A stretch of 64,000 nucleotides of DNA, taken from NCBI GenBank assembly GCA_027459625.1, contig DAIDHP010000012.1, positions 1-64,000 on the forward strand, read 5' to 3'. Origin of the DNA: Chthonomonadales bacterium (lineage in GTDB: Bacteria; Armatimonadota; Chthonomonadetes; Chthonomonadales; CAJBBX01). Shown here one piece after another: positions 1-8,850 of this stretch; position 1 is the first letter of the stretch; every line of letters begins with the position of its first letter. The notes beneath the pieces were generated by a model. The model made no database searches, had not been told where the DNA came from, and worked only from the letters and a program-made list of their open reading frames with translations. The translations under genes and the position numbers were made by a program.

Positions 1-247
1 ATTCCGTTTCGTGGAATTCCTCAGACGGGAGAGATGAGAGAGTATTTGGTATCGGTCGATTTCGTATTTACCACAAAAAATCCGCAACTCCGTGAAACGA
101 CTCATTGTCCGGGCGTCAGTTCATAACGCGGTGCAGTCCAAAATATCTGTATGACAATCGTTTATCTTATAGCATAATGATTAATATCTAACTGTCCATG
201 ATCAATGAAGGAACCGTTTTTCCTTTCAAAATGGTTTCCCCAACCTA

Positions 248-276
248 TTGACACCATTCGCTTCTTGCGTTATAAT
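248..276 (+). promoter_or_regulatory. Consensus sigma70-type promoter for the nitrogen cluster
   Basis: TTGACA at 248-253 and TATAAT at 271-276 are separated by exactly 17 bases, a full match to the housekeeping promoter consensus. Transcription would start near 283 and leave about 195 bases of untranslated leader before the ANTAR regulator at 478. An open frame running 248-481 starts inside the -35 box and is best read as noise. Confidence 0.85.
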
Positions 277-477
277 AGAATATCACCCAATGCCGGGACG
301 CACATTTTGGCTTCAAACGGAGACGTTTGATTCGCTTAGGACTTCGAGGCGTTCTCTCGTTAGGGGTGTGTCTTACTTTCAATATATTTCACATCGCACT
401 ACAGGGACGAAGCGAATCCGCAATTATCGGAAGCAGCGTCCTTTTTTATTGGCGGATGTGACAAGGCGGTCAATTCC

Positions 478-1068
478 ATGAAACCAGGAAGAGTTCTCAT
501 CGCGGACGACGAGATCGTTATCCGTATGGATCTGCGAACGATGCTTTTGGACCTCGGACACGAGGTGGTCGGGGAGGCGGATAACGGGGAAACGGCGTGC
601 TACCTAGCCCGAAGTCTGAAGCCCGATCTTATCATACTGGATATCATGATGCCGAAAATGGACGGTTTGCAGGCGGCGGCGCAAATCAACAAGGAGCGAA
701 TCGCTCCGGTGCTGCTGCTCACAGCCTACAGCGAGACGTCCATGATCGAGCAGGCGACCCAGGCGGGCGTTCTCGCCTACTTGGTGAAGCCGTTTAGAAA
801 GGAGGAGTTGAAGCCGGCAATAGACATCGCCATCGCCAGATACCGTGAACTCGCCGCATTGGAAGGAGAGGTTGAAAATCTCCAGGATCAAATCGAGACC
901 CGCAAGTTGGTGGGGAAGGCGAAAGCCATTCTCATGGCGACCCACAATCTGACCGAAAGAGAGGCGTTCCGTCGTTTGCAGGCGCAAAGTCTGACCCTGA
1001 ACAAATCCCTCAGGGAGATCGCCGACGCGATCATCCTTGCGGACGAACTGAACGTTATGAACAAGTAA
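478..1068 (+). CDS. ANTAR-domain response regulator (NasT/AmiR type)
   Basis: The protein has 196 residues. Residues 1-120 are a receiver domain with the acidic pocket DD at 10-11, the phosphoacceptor Asp55 in the LDIMMPK motif, a Thr in LLLTAYS and the Lys of YLVKPF. A coiled linker follows and then a C-terminal ANTAR domain of about 60 residues. ANTAR proteins bind paired hairpins in mRNA leaders and prevent transcription termination; NasT does this for nitrogen assimilation genes. The position directly ahead of porin, amt and P-II genes fits nitrogen control. No histidine kinase or NasS-like sensor is adjacent. The ribosome-binding site is poor (GGCGG, spacing 9). The family is clear; the exact targets are inferred. 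Confidence 0.93.
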   Translation: MKPGRVLIADDEIVIRMDLRTMLLDLGHEVVGEADNGETACYLARSLKPDLIILDIMMPKMDGLQAAAQINKERIAPVLLLTAYSETSMIEQATQAGVLAYLVKPFRKEELKPAIDIAIARYRELAALEGEVENLQDQIETRKLVGKAKAILMATHNLTEREAFRRLQAQSLTLNKSLREIADAIILADELNVMNK

Positions 1069-1399
1069 GAGCCTTACCATTCACTTTGTTTTTACTGAAT
1101 CGGACGCACCACCACAAATCATCCGACGCCTTCGACGCCGTTGGACTTGAATCCGAACCTTCACTGGTTCAAGGGTTCTCCGTCGAGCCCAGCGGATAAG
1201 CTTCATTACACTCCGCCTCACCCTTTGTAAAATCAAACTATCTCTCAATCACTGTCTTGATTGCGAATCCCTCCGCGGGCGCGATTCGGGGGCGTTTCCC
1301 CTGACGCATTCGACGCATGGCTCCACTCACGGGCTTCGCTTCTGCGCATCCTGCGGTTGTGGAAGTCATTGAGGGAGTCGCATCGGGAGGAGGAAACAA
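1069..1399 (+). promoter_or_regulatory. Leader between ANTAR regulator and porin, with hairpins
   Basis: This 331-base gap has no credible gene. It holds several short hairpins: GAACC/GGTTC with a six-base loop (1155-1170), CAATCA/TGATTG with a six-base loop (1246-1263), CGAATC/GATTCG (1264-1288) and CGCA-TCC-TGCG with flanking CTTC/GAAG (1339-1365). Six-base loops on short stems are the shape ANTAR proteins bind, but the loops here do not show the usual A at position 1 and G at position 4, and no T-run terminator is visible. The role is therefore only a suggestion. Confidence 0.35.
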
Positions 1400-2542
1400 A
1401 TGATGAAAAAGACGAAATACGGGATGATGATTGTTATGGCGCTGATAGTCGCATCGCTTCCGTTATTCCTAGCCCCTTGCGCCAGCGCGGCTGACGCGGC
1501 GAAGGCCGACGCCACGCCGCCGATCACCTACAACGGGCTTCTGGACATGTACTACATGCTCGACTTCAACCATCCGGCTCCGGGCTCCCTTGTGACGGGA
1601 CGCGCTTTCGATGTGAAGAGCGACTCGTTTTCGCTCAGCCTGCTGGAACTCAATATCAACAGAGCGGTCACCAAGGCTTCGCCGCTTGGTTTCACAGCCA
1701 CGGTGACGCTAGGCAAGACGGCGGATATCGTGAACGCAACGGAACCCGGGGGGGTGAACACCTACAAGTATCTGCAGCAGCTTTACGCGACCTACCTATT
1801 TGGGAAGACCACCGTGGATTTCGGGAAGTTCGTGACGATGATGGGCTACGAGGTGATCGAGAGCAGTTCGAATGACAACTACTCGCGCGGACTGCTCTTC
1901 ACCTATGCGATTCCGTTCTATCACATGGGATTGCGCATCACGCAACCCGTCAGCAGCACATTAACCGCACAGTTTCATATTGTGAACGGATGGAATGACG
2001 TGGAGGACGAGAACGGCGGGAAGTCCCTCGGAACTCAGTTGAACTGGACCCCCAACAGCAAGGTGAACCTGATTCTGAACTGGATGGGGGGTGATGAAGG
2101 CGCGCCGACGAACGGCGGGGGCATCGGTTTCGCCACCCCGGGGATCAGGAACACTCAAACGTTGGATTTCGTGGGTGTTTTCAATGTCACCCCTTTAATG
2201 AAGCTGGGAATGAATGTGGATTACGCCAGCGCTAAAGGCAAGGGGGGGGCATCGAGCGGAAACTGGAGTGGCGAGGCTTTATACGCCAGATATCAGATGC
2301 CGCGCGGCAACGCCATCGCGCTCCGGATGGAGCATTTCGAGGATCCCAACGGATTGAGAACCGGCTTCGATCAGAACATGAACGAGATCACCTTCACAAT
2401 GGAGCATGTGTGGCGCTCTGATTTGATCACGAGGTTGGAGTTTCGACATGACCACGCCGGTGCGAACGGGTTTTTCAATACCGGCAGCGGCTCCGGTCGC
2501 AATCAGGACACGCTGACATTCTCGCAAGTCGTTAAATTCTAA
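1400..2542 (+). CDS. Outer-membrane beta-barrel porin (BBP2/OmpL-like)
   Basis: The 380-residue protein begins with a signal peptide of about 30 residues (KKTK, hydrophobic core, cleavage near CASA-AD). The rest is rich in alternating Gly, aromatic and polar residues and ends in Phe (FSQVVKF), the outer-membrane insertion signature. Phrases such as FGKFVTMMGYEVIESSSNDNYSRG are typical of the putative beta-barrel porin 2 family often found beside ammonium transporters. A strong AGGAGG sits 7-12 bases before the start. It lies between the ANTAR regulator and amt, so it probably lets nitrogen solutes cross the outer membrane. The substrate cannot be told from sequence. Confidence 0.85.
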   Translation: MMKKTKYGMMIVMALIVASLPLFLAPCASAADAAKADATPPITYNGLLDMYYMLDFNHPAPGSLVTGRAFDVKSDSFSLSLLELNINRAVTKASPLGFTATVTLGKTADIVNATEPGGVNTYKYLQQLYATYLFGKTTVDFGKFVTMMGYEVIESSSNDNYSRGLLFTYAIPFYHMGLRITQPVSSTLTAQFHIVNGWNDVEDENGGKSLGTQLNWTPNSKVNLILNWMGGDEGAPTNGGGIGFATPGIRNTQTLDFVGVFNVTPLMKLGMNVDYASAKGKGGASSGNWSGEALYARYQMPRGNAIALRMEHFEDPNGLRTGFDQNMNEITFTMEHVWRSDLITRLEFRHDHAGANGFFNTGSGSGRNQDTLTFSQVVKF

Positions 2543-2735
2543 GGGAAAGGAGATATGATTTCCATTAACGCCAAGCCATAAACACCAACAGTGTTGTTAA
2601 TGAAAGCGATGAGCTTTCCACTCTACGGAAAAAATCGGGCGCGACAAGGAAGTGCGCGGTTTGCGGGGCGATATTCGAAGATGTCGTATTCACCCCACCA
2701 GCCAACAAGTCAACCCGAGGGCTGAAACATCATGG

Positions 2736-2773
2736 ATGCGCGAGGCAAGAGGTCAAACTTATTCCCCGCGCAT
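2736..2773 (+). promoter_or_regulatory. Hairpin just upstream of the amt ribosome-binding site
   Basis: ATGCGCG (2736-2742) and CGCGCAT (2767-2773) are perfectly complementary and are extended by two more pairs after one mismatch. The stem ends four bases before the AAGGAG that serves amt (start 2791). The rest of the 2543-2735 gap has weaker hairpins only (for example AACAC/GTGTT near 2581-2596). A stem touching the ribosome-binding site could influence translation or protect a processed message; this is inference. Confidence 0.5.
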
Positions 2774-2790
2774 AAAAGGAGAACGTAGAG

Positions 2791-4518
2791 ATGTCAAAAT
2801 TCAGACGGTACTGGGCACGTCCGATAGCCCGAATAGTATGCGCGTTGTTCTTTGTGTCGTATTTTTCCGTAATAGTCGGGGCTTGCCAAGCGAGCACGCC
2901 GCAACCCGACCCCGCAGGTATTGTGACAGGCGACCGTACCACTGCAACGGATGCGGGTGGGAATTCGTTCGCGGTAAGCAATCCCGGTCCAAACGCATCT
3001 CCCGACCAGACTAAGGCTTACGAGGATTACCAGGCGATGGCTGCGAGAGAGCCATTGGCGGAGAAGCTTGCGGATGACGTGGGGCATCTGCGCGTGGCGA
3101 CGAACTTTGCTTGGACTTTGAACACTGGGTATCTGGTGCTCTTCATGCAGGCGGGTTTTGCGCTTCTGACGACCGGTCTGGTGCGCAAAAAAAACGCCGG
3201 TCACCTGATGATGCTGAACTTCGCGGCGTATGTGATTGCGTTCATCGCCTATTACGCCGTAGGTTTCGCCTTCATGTACGGGGCGGCGGGCATCAACGCC
3301 TCGCCAGCGCAATTGGGCGGGACCCCCACCCTGGACAAATTCCTTATAGGTTCCGGGACGATGGGTTTTCTAGGCGGTAAGGGTTTCTTTCTCGTCGGCC
3401 CCGCATATGACGCCACCGTTAACGCTTTGATGTTATTCGAAGTGGTCTTCATGGAGACGGCGGGCTACATCATCGTGGGAGCCATCTGCGAGCGCATCAC
3501 ATTCTGGGCGTTCGTGGCGGCGGAAATATTCGTGGGGACGATCCTCTATCCGGTTTTCGGATGCTGGGTGTGGGGCGGCGGTTGGCTCTCGCAACTTGGG
3601 GTTACGCACAATCTAGGTCACGGGTATGTGGATTTCGCGGGATCGACGGTGGTGCACGCCATAGGAGGGATGTGCGCAATGGGCTTGGCTATCGTTCTTG
3701 GCCCGCGTCTTGGAAAGTATGACAAGGATGGCAAGGCGCGCGCCTTCCCCGCGCACAACTTGGTGTTTGTGGTAACGGGAACGTTCATCCTACTGTTCGG
3801 ATGGATGGGCTTCAATCCAGGCTCGACTCTCGCAGCTACCGATTTACGCATATCCGTTGTGGCTGTGAATACGAACCTTGCCGCCATCATGGGAGCCGCA
3901 AGCGCGATGATTTTCTGGCATATCAAATTCGGGAAGCCGGATATCTCGATGGCGTGCAACGGAATGCTTGCCGGATTGGTGGCGATAACCGCTCCCTGCG
4001 CCTTCGTGGGACCGACATCCGCCGTAATAATCGGTTTGATCGCAGGTGTGCTGGTGTGCGTTGGCGTTCTTTTCAACGATAGAATACACATCGACGATCC
4101 CTGCGGAGCGATATCCGTTCATGGTTATTGCGGGCTATGGGGAGGAATATCGCTGGGTCTCTTCGCGGACGGAACCTATGGAGCCGGTTGGAACGGCGTG
4201 GGCGCATCCAGCTATTTGGGCCATGCAGGACAAGGGGTGACGGGTCTCTTCTACGGGGATCCGCATCAGTTTCTCGTGCAGTTGATTGGAGCGTCCGTAT
4301 GCGCTATTTGGGGATTGGGCAGCACGCTCGTGGTCTTTAAAACGGTTAACGCGATCAAGAGTATGCGAGTCTCGCCGGAAGTGGAGTTGGAGGGGTTGGA
4401 TGTGCCGGAATTCGGTTCGTTGTGCTACCCGGACGATATCATTACCGCTCCGGATGCAGCGACAGGGATTCAAACCGGCATTTCGGGGGCTGCGAAAACC
4501 ACCCAGACTGTGTCATAA
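2791..4518 (+). CDS. amt: Ammonium transporter Amt
   Basis: The 575-residue protein carries the Amt/MEP fold: the first family segment (NTGYLVLFMQAGFALLTTG), a His-containing helix (GSTVVHAIGG) and the second pore His (DPCGAISVHGYCGLWGG), with about 11 hydrophobic helices. It moves ammonium/ammonia across the inner membrane. The family usually has 400-450 residues; here about 100 residues precede the first conserved helix, and they include a signal-like segment ending SVIVGAC at about residue 32, followed by a polar linker. The P-II gene downstream is the usual Amt gate. AAGGAG lies 10 bases before the ATG. Confidence 0.96.
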   Translation: MSKFRRYWARPIARIVCALFFVSYFSVIVGACQASTPQPDPAGIVTGDRTTATDAGGNSFAVSNPGPNASPDQTKAYEDYQAMAAREPLAEKLADDVGHLRVATNFAWTLNTGYLVLFMQAGFALLTTGLVRKKNAGHLMMLNFAAYVIAFIAYYAVGFAFMYGAAGINASPAQLGGTPTLDKFLIGSGTMGFLGGKGFFLVGPAYDATVNALMLFEVVFMETAGYIIVGAICERITFWAFVAAEIFVGTILYPVFGCWVWGGGWLSQLGVTHNLGHGYVDFAGSTVVHAIGGMCAMGLAIVLGPRLGKYDKDGKARAFPAHNLVFVVTGTFILLFGWMGFNPGSTLAATDLRISVVAVNTNLAAIMGAASAMIFWHIKFGKPDISMACNGMLAGLVAITAPCAFVGPTSAVIIGLIAGVLVCVGVLFNDRIHIDDPCGAISVHGYCGLWGGISLGLFADGTYGAGWNGVGASSYLGHAGQGVTGLFYGDPHQFLVQLIGASVCAIWGLGSTLVVFKTVNAIKSMRVSPEVELEGLDVPEFGSLCYPDDIITAPDAATGIQTGISGAAKTTQTVS

Positions 4519-4568
4519 CATCGAATGGAGAACGGGAGGGGGGATCCTCCCTCCCCTGGGAGAAAAGT

Positions 4569-4856
4569 ATGAAGCAAACAAATGGTTGCGCTCGAAAATC
4601 GTGTAAAATGCAGAGCAAGGAGCGGATTGCACGGAAAGCGGCTAATCATGCGAAAGTGGAGGGGGGAATGCATGTCGTCGGATTGATCATGATCGCCATG
4701 ACGGTGATAGCCGGTTTCACGCTGGGTTTTTACCCTAAAGTTTTCGGCTTGCAGACAAGCAATCCCGCCATCGGGTTCGCCATCGCCATACTCGTCGGAA
4801 TCCGATTGTGGGCTTTGCGGATTGAACTGAAAAGGGAGCGGCAGGCGAACGCTTGA
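4569..4856 (+). CDS. Small two-helix membrane protein, unknown
   Basis: The 95-residue product has a basic N-terminus (KKs and RKs over the first 30 residues), two hydrophobic segments (VVGLIMIAMTVIAGFTLGF and AIGFAIAILVGIRLWAL) and a charged tail. I do not recognise the family. The start at 4569 has a GGAGAAAAGT spacer arrangement upstream; later ATGs at 4608 and 4668 are possible. It sits between amt and the P-II gene and is probably co-transcribed with them, so an accessory role in ammonium uptake is a guess. Confidence 0.6.
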   Translation: MKQTNGCARKSCKMQSKERIARKAANHAKVEGGMHVVGLIMIAMTVIAGFTLGFYPKVFGLQTSNPAIGFAIAILVGIRLWALRIELKRERQANA

Positions 4857-4935
4857 GGCTTTACGTCCAAATAACCAATGAGAACAAGCGGTGAAACCTG
4901 CAGCCTTATCGTAGGTTTCCCGAAAGGAGAATGAA

Positions 4936-5277
4936 ATGATAATGGTGGAGGCGTTGATTCGCCCTCAGAAACTGGATGATGTCAAGCAAGCTTTAACTGA
5001 GATTGGCATCAAGGGGATGACCGTCACGGAGGTGCGTGGAGCGGGCAAGCAAAAAGGGTTCACCCAGCACTACCGCGGCGCGGAGTACACCGTAAACCTC
5101 ATACAAAAGGTCAAGCTCGAAATCGTAGTCCCGGATGACGAGGCGAAGATGGTGGCGGATACCATTGCCAAATCGGCAAGAACCGGTGAGATAGGAGATG
5201 GCAAAATATTTCTTATCCCGGTGGGGGAGGCGATACGCATACGGACAAGCGAGGAAGGCGACACGGCGCTGATTTGA
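4936..5277 (+). CDS. glnK: Nitrogen regulatory protein P-II
   Basis: The 113-residue protein matches P-II length and pattern: N-terminal MVEALIRPQKLDDVKQAL, the T-loop with Tyr46 and the uridylylatable Tyr51 (RGAEYTVN), the B-loop TGEIGDGKIF and the C-loop. P-II trimers sense 2-oxoglutarate and ADP/ATP and plug Amt channels. Linkage to amt supports the GlnK assignment over GlnB. AAAGGAG lies six bases before the ATG. A strong terminator follows, closing the cluster. Confidence 0.96.
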   Translation: MIMVEALIRPQKLDDVKQALTEIGIKGMTVTEVRGAGKQKGFTQHYRGAEYTVNLIQKVKLEIVVPDDEAKMVADTIAKSARTGEIGDGKIFLIPVGEAIRIRTSEEGDTALI

Positions 5278-5325
5278 CGATGACGAAGAATGACCTGATC
5301 TCTCATCCTCTTCGAGATTCATTAT

Positions 5326-5356
5326 GGGGGCTTCCCTTTGAAGCCCTCATTTTTTT
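5326..5356 (+). terminator. Intrinsic terminator after the P-II gene
   Basis: GGGCTTC (5328-5334) pairs with GAAGCCC (5340-5346) around a five-base loop and is followed after two bases by seven T (5350-5356). It closes the ammonium cluster. Confidence 0.9.
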
Positions 5357-5534
5357 GGCGCCCACGCATCTTTTAAAATCGATTGATGCCATGGCCCGCT
5401 TCGATACCTCCCGTGATTTCGATATATCCCAACGAGCATATTGCAACGCTATCGTTCTTGGAATATACTTTTAATGGTTTCTTAATAAAAGCTGACGGCT
5501 GTGCTCGTTCAGTATCGAACCGGAGGACAATGCA

Positions 5535-6158
5535 GTGTTATTTTCAGGAAAAAAATCAGAATTCTTTCATATGTTGGAATTACAATCCAAGGCGGCTCAT
5601 CGCGCCTCGGAAGAGTTCTGCGACTTAACCAAGGATTACGAAAACCTCGCCAAGCATATTAAAAAAATCGAAAAAATTGAGCATGACGCCGATGAGATCA
5701 CTCATCAACTGGCGAATAAGATCGATGCGACTTTCGTCACTCCATTCGATAAGGAGGATCTGAGGTCCCTTTCCGGAGCCTTGGACGATATTACGGATCA
5801 TATCGAATCCGCCATGCAGCGATTTTCCTTATATCGCATACCCGAACTAAGACCTGACCTATCCCCAATGCTGGTGATATTGGAACAGATATCCAAAGCC
5901 ACTGACGAGGCGGTGGGCGTTTTGAAGAAGAAACCCAACCGCAAGGCGATGCAACCGTTGTTCATTCACATTCATGATTTGGAAACTCAGAGCGATCAAG
6001 CCTATAGACAGGCTTTAGTGGATCTATTCAATATGGAGAACCCCGATCCTTTGAATATCATCAAATGGAAGGAGATTTACGACAAGGTCGAAATGACTGT
6101 GGATGTGTGCGAATACGCCGCCAATATCGTTGAGAGCATGGTGGTGAAGTATGCCTGA
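5535..6158 (+). CDS. DUF47/PhoU-like phosphate transport accessory protein
   Basis: The 207-residue, all-helical protein shows the DUF47 (TIGR00153) pattern: KIEKIEHDADEITHQL, a FVTPFDKEDLRSLSGALDDITD segment and a C-terminal YDKVEMTVDVCEYAANIVESMVVKYA. Family members act as PhoU-like regulators of Pit transporters. The start is GTG at 5535 with CGGAGG ten bases upstream. Its last eight bases overlap the start of the pit gene, so translation of the two is probably coupled. Confidence 0.92.
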   Translation: MLFSGKKSEFFHMLELQSKAAHRASEEFCDLTKDYENLAKHIKKIEKIEHDADEITHQLANKIDATFVTPFDKEDLRSLSGALDDITDHIESAMQRFSLYRIPELRPDLSPMLVILEQISKATDEAVGVLKKKPNRKAMQPLFIHIHDLETQSDQAYRQALVDLFNMENPDPLNIIKWKEIYDKVEMTVDVCEYAANIVESMVVKYA

Positions 6159-7506
6159 GATTCCCGCTTTGATCGTGGTGATCGTGATAACGGCGTTGAT
6201 TTTCGACTTCATCAACGGCTTTCACGATTCCGCAAACGCCATTGCGACAGTGGTGAGCACCAGGGTTCTGTCGCCTCGGAATGCAATTTTGATGGCGGGC
6301 ATCCTCAATTTCGTGGGGGCGTTGGTATCCACCACCGTGGCGAAAACCGTTGCAGGCGGACTGGTTGGCACCAATCAGTTCGCCTCCAGTGAAGTGCGTA
6401 GCGTCCCTATGTTCCTGCAAACGCTTCAAACATCTCAGGATCCTGTGACCATTTACCTGCGATCCAATTTTTCCCTGAAAGGCAGGGAGCTTTTAGCCAC
6501 CTATAAGCCCGGAAATCTCATCACACGGCAACAGATGGACATCCTCCTTAAGGAACTCAACGCAGAATTGGAAAATCCCATGCTCTATTCCCCGCAGAGG
6601 TTCGAAGGGATTAAGCTGTCTCGCGGCACGCGCAAGCTGGTGGCAGGCGTGATCCCGCATTCCAAACTTCCTGAGGTGAACAGAGCTCTTCTGGAGGCGG
6701 CGTATCCCGGTTATTTGGAGCCGAGTCATGCGATCACCCAATCCTTGATTCTCGCAGCTATCATTGGAGCGATTACATGGGATCTGATCACCTGGAGATT
6801 TGGAATCCCTAGCAGTTCCTCTCATGCCCTAATCGGGGGGTTGATTGGAGCCGCAATTGCGCGGGGAGGGTTTGACCTGGTTATGTGGAAGGGCTTATGG
6901 GATAAGGTGATTCTTCCATTGATCTGCTCTCCGATCGCCGGGTTCATCATCGGCTTCATTCTGATGCTGACGATATTCGCTTTGTTCTCGCATGTTCATC
7001 CGGGAAAGGTCAGTTCAATTTTTCGCAAAATGCAGATGCTCTCAGCCGCCGCGATGGCATTTTCTCATGGGCAGAATGATGCGCAGAAGAGTATGGGAAT
7101 CATCACATTGTCCTTGGTGGCGATTGGGGTGTTAAAGCATCCGAACGTTCCGATTTGGGTGATCATTATTTGCGCCACATCCATGGGTTTGGGAACCGCT
7201 GCTGGCGGCTGGCGTATCATCAACACCATGGGACATAAGATTATTCGTTTGGAACCGGTTCACGGTTTCGCAGCGGAGACATCCGCAGCGTTTGTCATCT
7301 TTTTCGCCAGCCATTTCGGAATGCCGGTGAGTACGACGCACGTGATTTCCGGCAGCATCTTTGGAGTGGGATCATCCAAACGACTCTCCGCAGTTCGGTG
7401 GGGAGTGGCGGGGGATATGATCATCGCTTGGGTGCTCACCATCCCCGCCTCCGCCATAATGAGCGGTCTTGTCTATGTGATTTTCAACCTAATCGGGATG
7501 AAGTGA
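6151..7506 (+). CDS. pit: Low-affinity inorganic phosphate transporter Pit
   Basis: The 451-residue membrane protein has the duplicated PHO4 signature: FHDSANAIATVVSTRVLSPR near the N-terminus and FSHGQNDAQKSMGIITL in the second half. About 10 hydrophobic segments surround a central soluble loop (about residues 85-190). Pit carries metal-phosphate with protons. The gene overlaps the DUF47 regulator by eight bases and converges on wrbA with only eight bases between the stops. Confidence 0.95.
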   Translation: MPEIPALIVVIVITALIFDFINGFHDSANAIATVVSTRVLSPRNAILMAGILNFVGALVSTTVAKTVAGGLVGTNQFASSEVRSVPMFLQTLQTSQDPVTIYLRSNFSLKGRELLATYKPGNLITRQQMDILLKELNAELENPMLYSPQRFEGIKLSRGTRKLVAGVIPHSKLPEVNRALLEAAYPGYLEPSHAITQSLILAAIIGAITWDLITWRFGIPSSSSHALIGGLIGAAIARGGFDLVMWKGLWDKVILPLICSPIAGFIIGFILMLTIFALFSHVHPGKVSSIFRKMQMLSAAAMAFSHGQNDAQKSMGIITLSLVAIGVLKHPNVPIWVIIICATSMGLGTAAGGWRIINTMGHKIIRLEPVHGFAAETSAAFVIFFASHFGMPVSTTHVISGSIFGVGSSKRLSAVRWGVAGDMIIAWVLTIPASAIMSGLVYVIFNLIGMK

Positions 7507-7514
7507 TTAGTTTG

Positions 7515-8123
7515 TCACTTCACTATGATTTTGGCGGTTATCTCCGCAACGCGTTTGCCCTGATGACGCGCCACTTGCAGATCTGCATCTGTCGGGGGAA
7601 TATCCGCCATTCCTCCGACTACGGCGGACGCTCCATAAGGTGTTCCTGCTTGAAAGAGAATCGGATCGGTGTATCCCGGTGGCACGATAATCATGCCGAA
7701 ATGGCTCATGGGCATAAAGAACGTTAGCAGGGTGGTCTCGTTACCCCCATGCGTTGTTGCAGTTGAGGTGAACGCGCTGCCCACTTTGTTCGCCAACTTG
7801 CCCTCCGCCCAAAGCTTAGCCGTTTTATCCAGATAGAGCTTCATCTCCGCAGCCATGTTTCCGTATCGAGTGGGGGTTCCGAAAATGATGGCGTCGGCCC
7901 ATTCCAAATCGTCTATCCGCGCCTCGGGGTATTTCGCCCGTTGAGCCTCCCGCGATTGACGCCACCCCTCATTGCTTGAGATGACCTCCGCAGGGGCGAG
8001 ATCGTCCACGCGAACCACACGAACCTCGGCACCGCCTGCGAGGGCTCCCTCCGCCTCCGCGTCGGCAAGTTTCGACACATTGCCCGTGCGACTGTAGAAA
8101 ACAACAAGAACCTTTGGTTTCAT
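7515..8123 (-). CDS. wrbA: NAD(P)H:quinone oxidoreductase WrbA
   Basis: The 202-residue flavodoxin-fold protein starts VLVVFYSRTGNVSKLADA, the FMN phosphate loop, and contains the WrbA segments FGTPTRYGNMAAEMKLYLDKT and TSTATTHGGNETTLLTFFMPMSHFGM. WrbA reduces quinones by two electrons using NADH or NADPH and protects against redox cycling. It stands alone; AAAAGGAG lies seven bases before the start. Confidence 0.95.
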   Translation of the reverse strand: MKPKVLVVFYSRTGNVSKLADAEAEGALAGGAEVRVVRVDDLAPAEVISSNEGWRQSREAQRAKYPEARIDDLEWADAIIFGTPTRYGNMAAEMKLYLDKTAKLWAEGKLANKVGSAFTSTATTHGGNETTLLTFFMPMSHFGMIIVPPGYTDPILFQAGTPYGASAVVGGMADIPPTDADLQVARHQGKRVAEITAKIIVK

Positions 8124-8850
8124 AGGACTACTCCTTTTAATATTTACATGCTCAGTCTGATATGGAAATCATGTACGTATTTGCTCATTAGGGTTATGAT
8201 ACGACGCAAAATATGACAAGCCCTTAACAATGGAGCAAATGGGACATACTGTCAATCGGGATCGCACAGTAATTTGAAAGCCGAGTCAACATCAGTCCTT
8301 TACGTTTCTTGCCATAAACGTAACGCATCCGTTGAAACCACATGATCTATGATTAGCGTTTTTATATCCAAGTCTTATACGAAACGGTCGTGGAAATAGT
8401 TTTCATTGCTAATCATGTTTTTGCCGGTGAAACGCGTAGGAATGAATGAGGTTAACAATGTAAGGTGAGGATTCCAATTCCTGAAGGAATTAAGGTATCT
8501 TCAAATAACTGTGCGGGACGTTGAACTGAAAACCTGGTATGATTGGCTGATGTACGGCGACAGGGTATGTTGCCGGCATCTCATCGTGAGGGTTTTTGCT
8601 TTCATCGAGGGGCTTGGGAGATCATCTCTCCCATTCCCCACCACCGGTGATCCTGAAATCTTTCCAATCAAGGTAATTGAATAATTCTAAATTTGAGGCT
8701 ATTATCGCTGATTTCACGTTCGGTGAAATATTTGGAAATCGAATTTTGCAATTACCTTGATCAATGAGTTAAGCGGTCTTTACATGGTTATAATCCCAAA
8801 AAGAGTGATGGATAATTAGAATGAACGATATTATTATCGGAGGATGTGAA
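8124..8850. other. Intergenic region without a gene
   Basis: I see no credible coding frame between divergent wrbA and the peptidase gene. The left part is AT-rich with a short palindrome AATTCC/GGAATT near 8476. The right part holds the large inverted repeat listed separately (8667-8761). The ATG at 8821 is in frame with the peptidase, but the better start is 8851. Confidence 0.6.
8667..8761. repeat. Intergenic palindromic element, copy 1 (GGTAATTG/CAATTACC family)
   Basis: ATCAAGGTAATTG (8667-8679) is the exact reverse complement of 8749-8761, and the similarity extends inward so that 19 of 21 bases pair (8667-8687 with 8741-8761). Inside lies a separate perfect hairpin ATTTCAC-GTTCG-GTGAAAT (8711-8729). 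The whole can fold into a stem with an internal hairpin. Copies with the same outer-arm core occur at 16071, 38369 and 49846. Confidence 0.75.

Noticed and set aside
248-481. Open frame ahead of the ANTAR regulator with a stop/start overlap
   Set aside because: It begins inside the -35 box of a perfect promoter, so it cannot be translated from that transcript.
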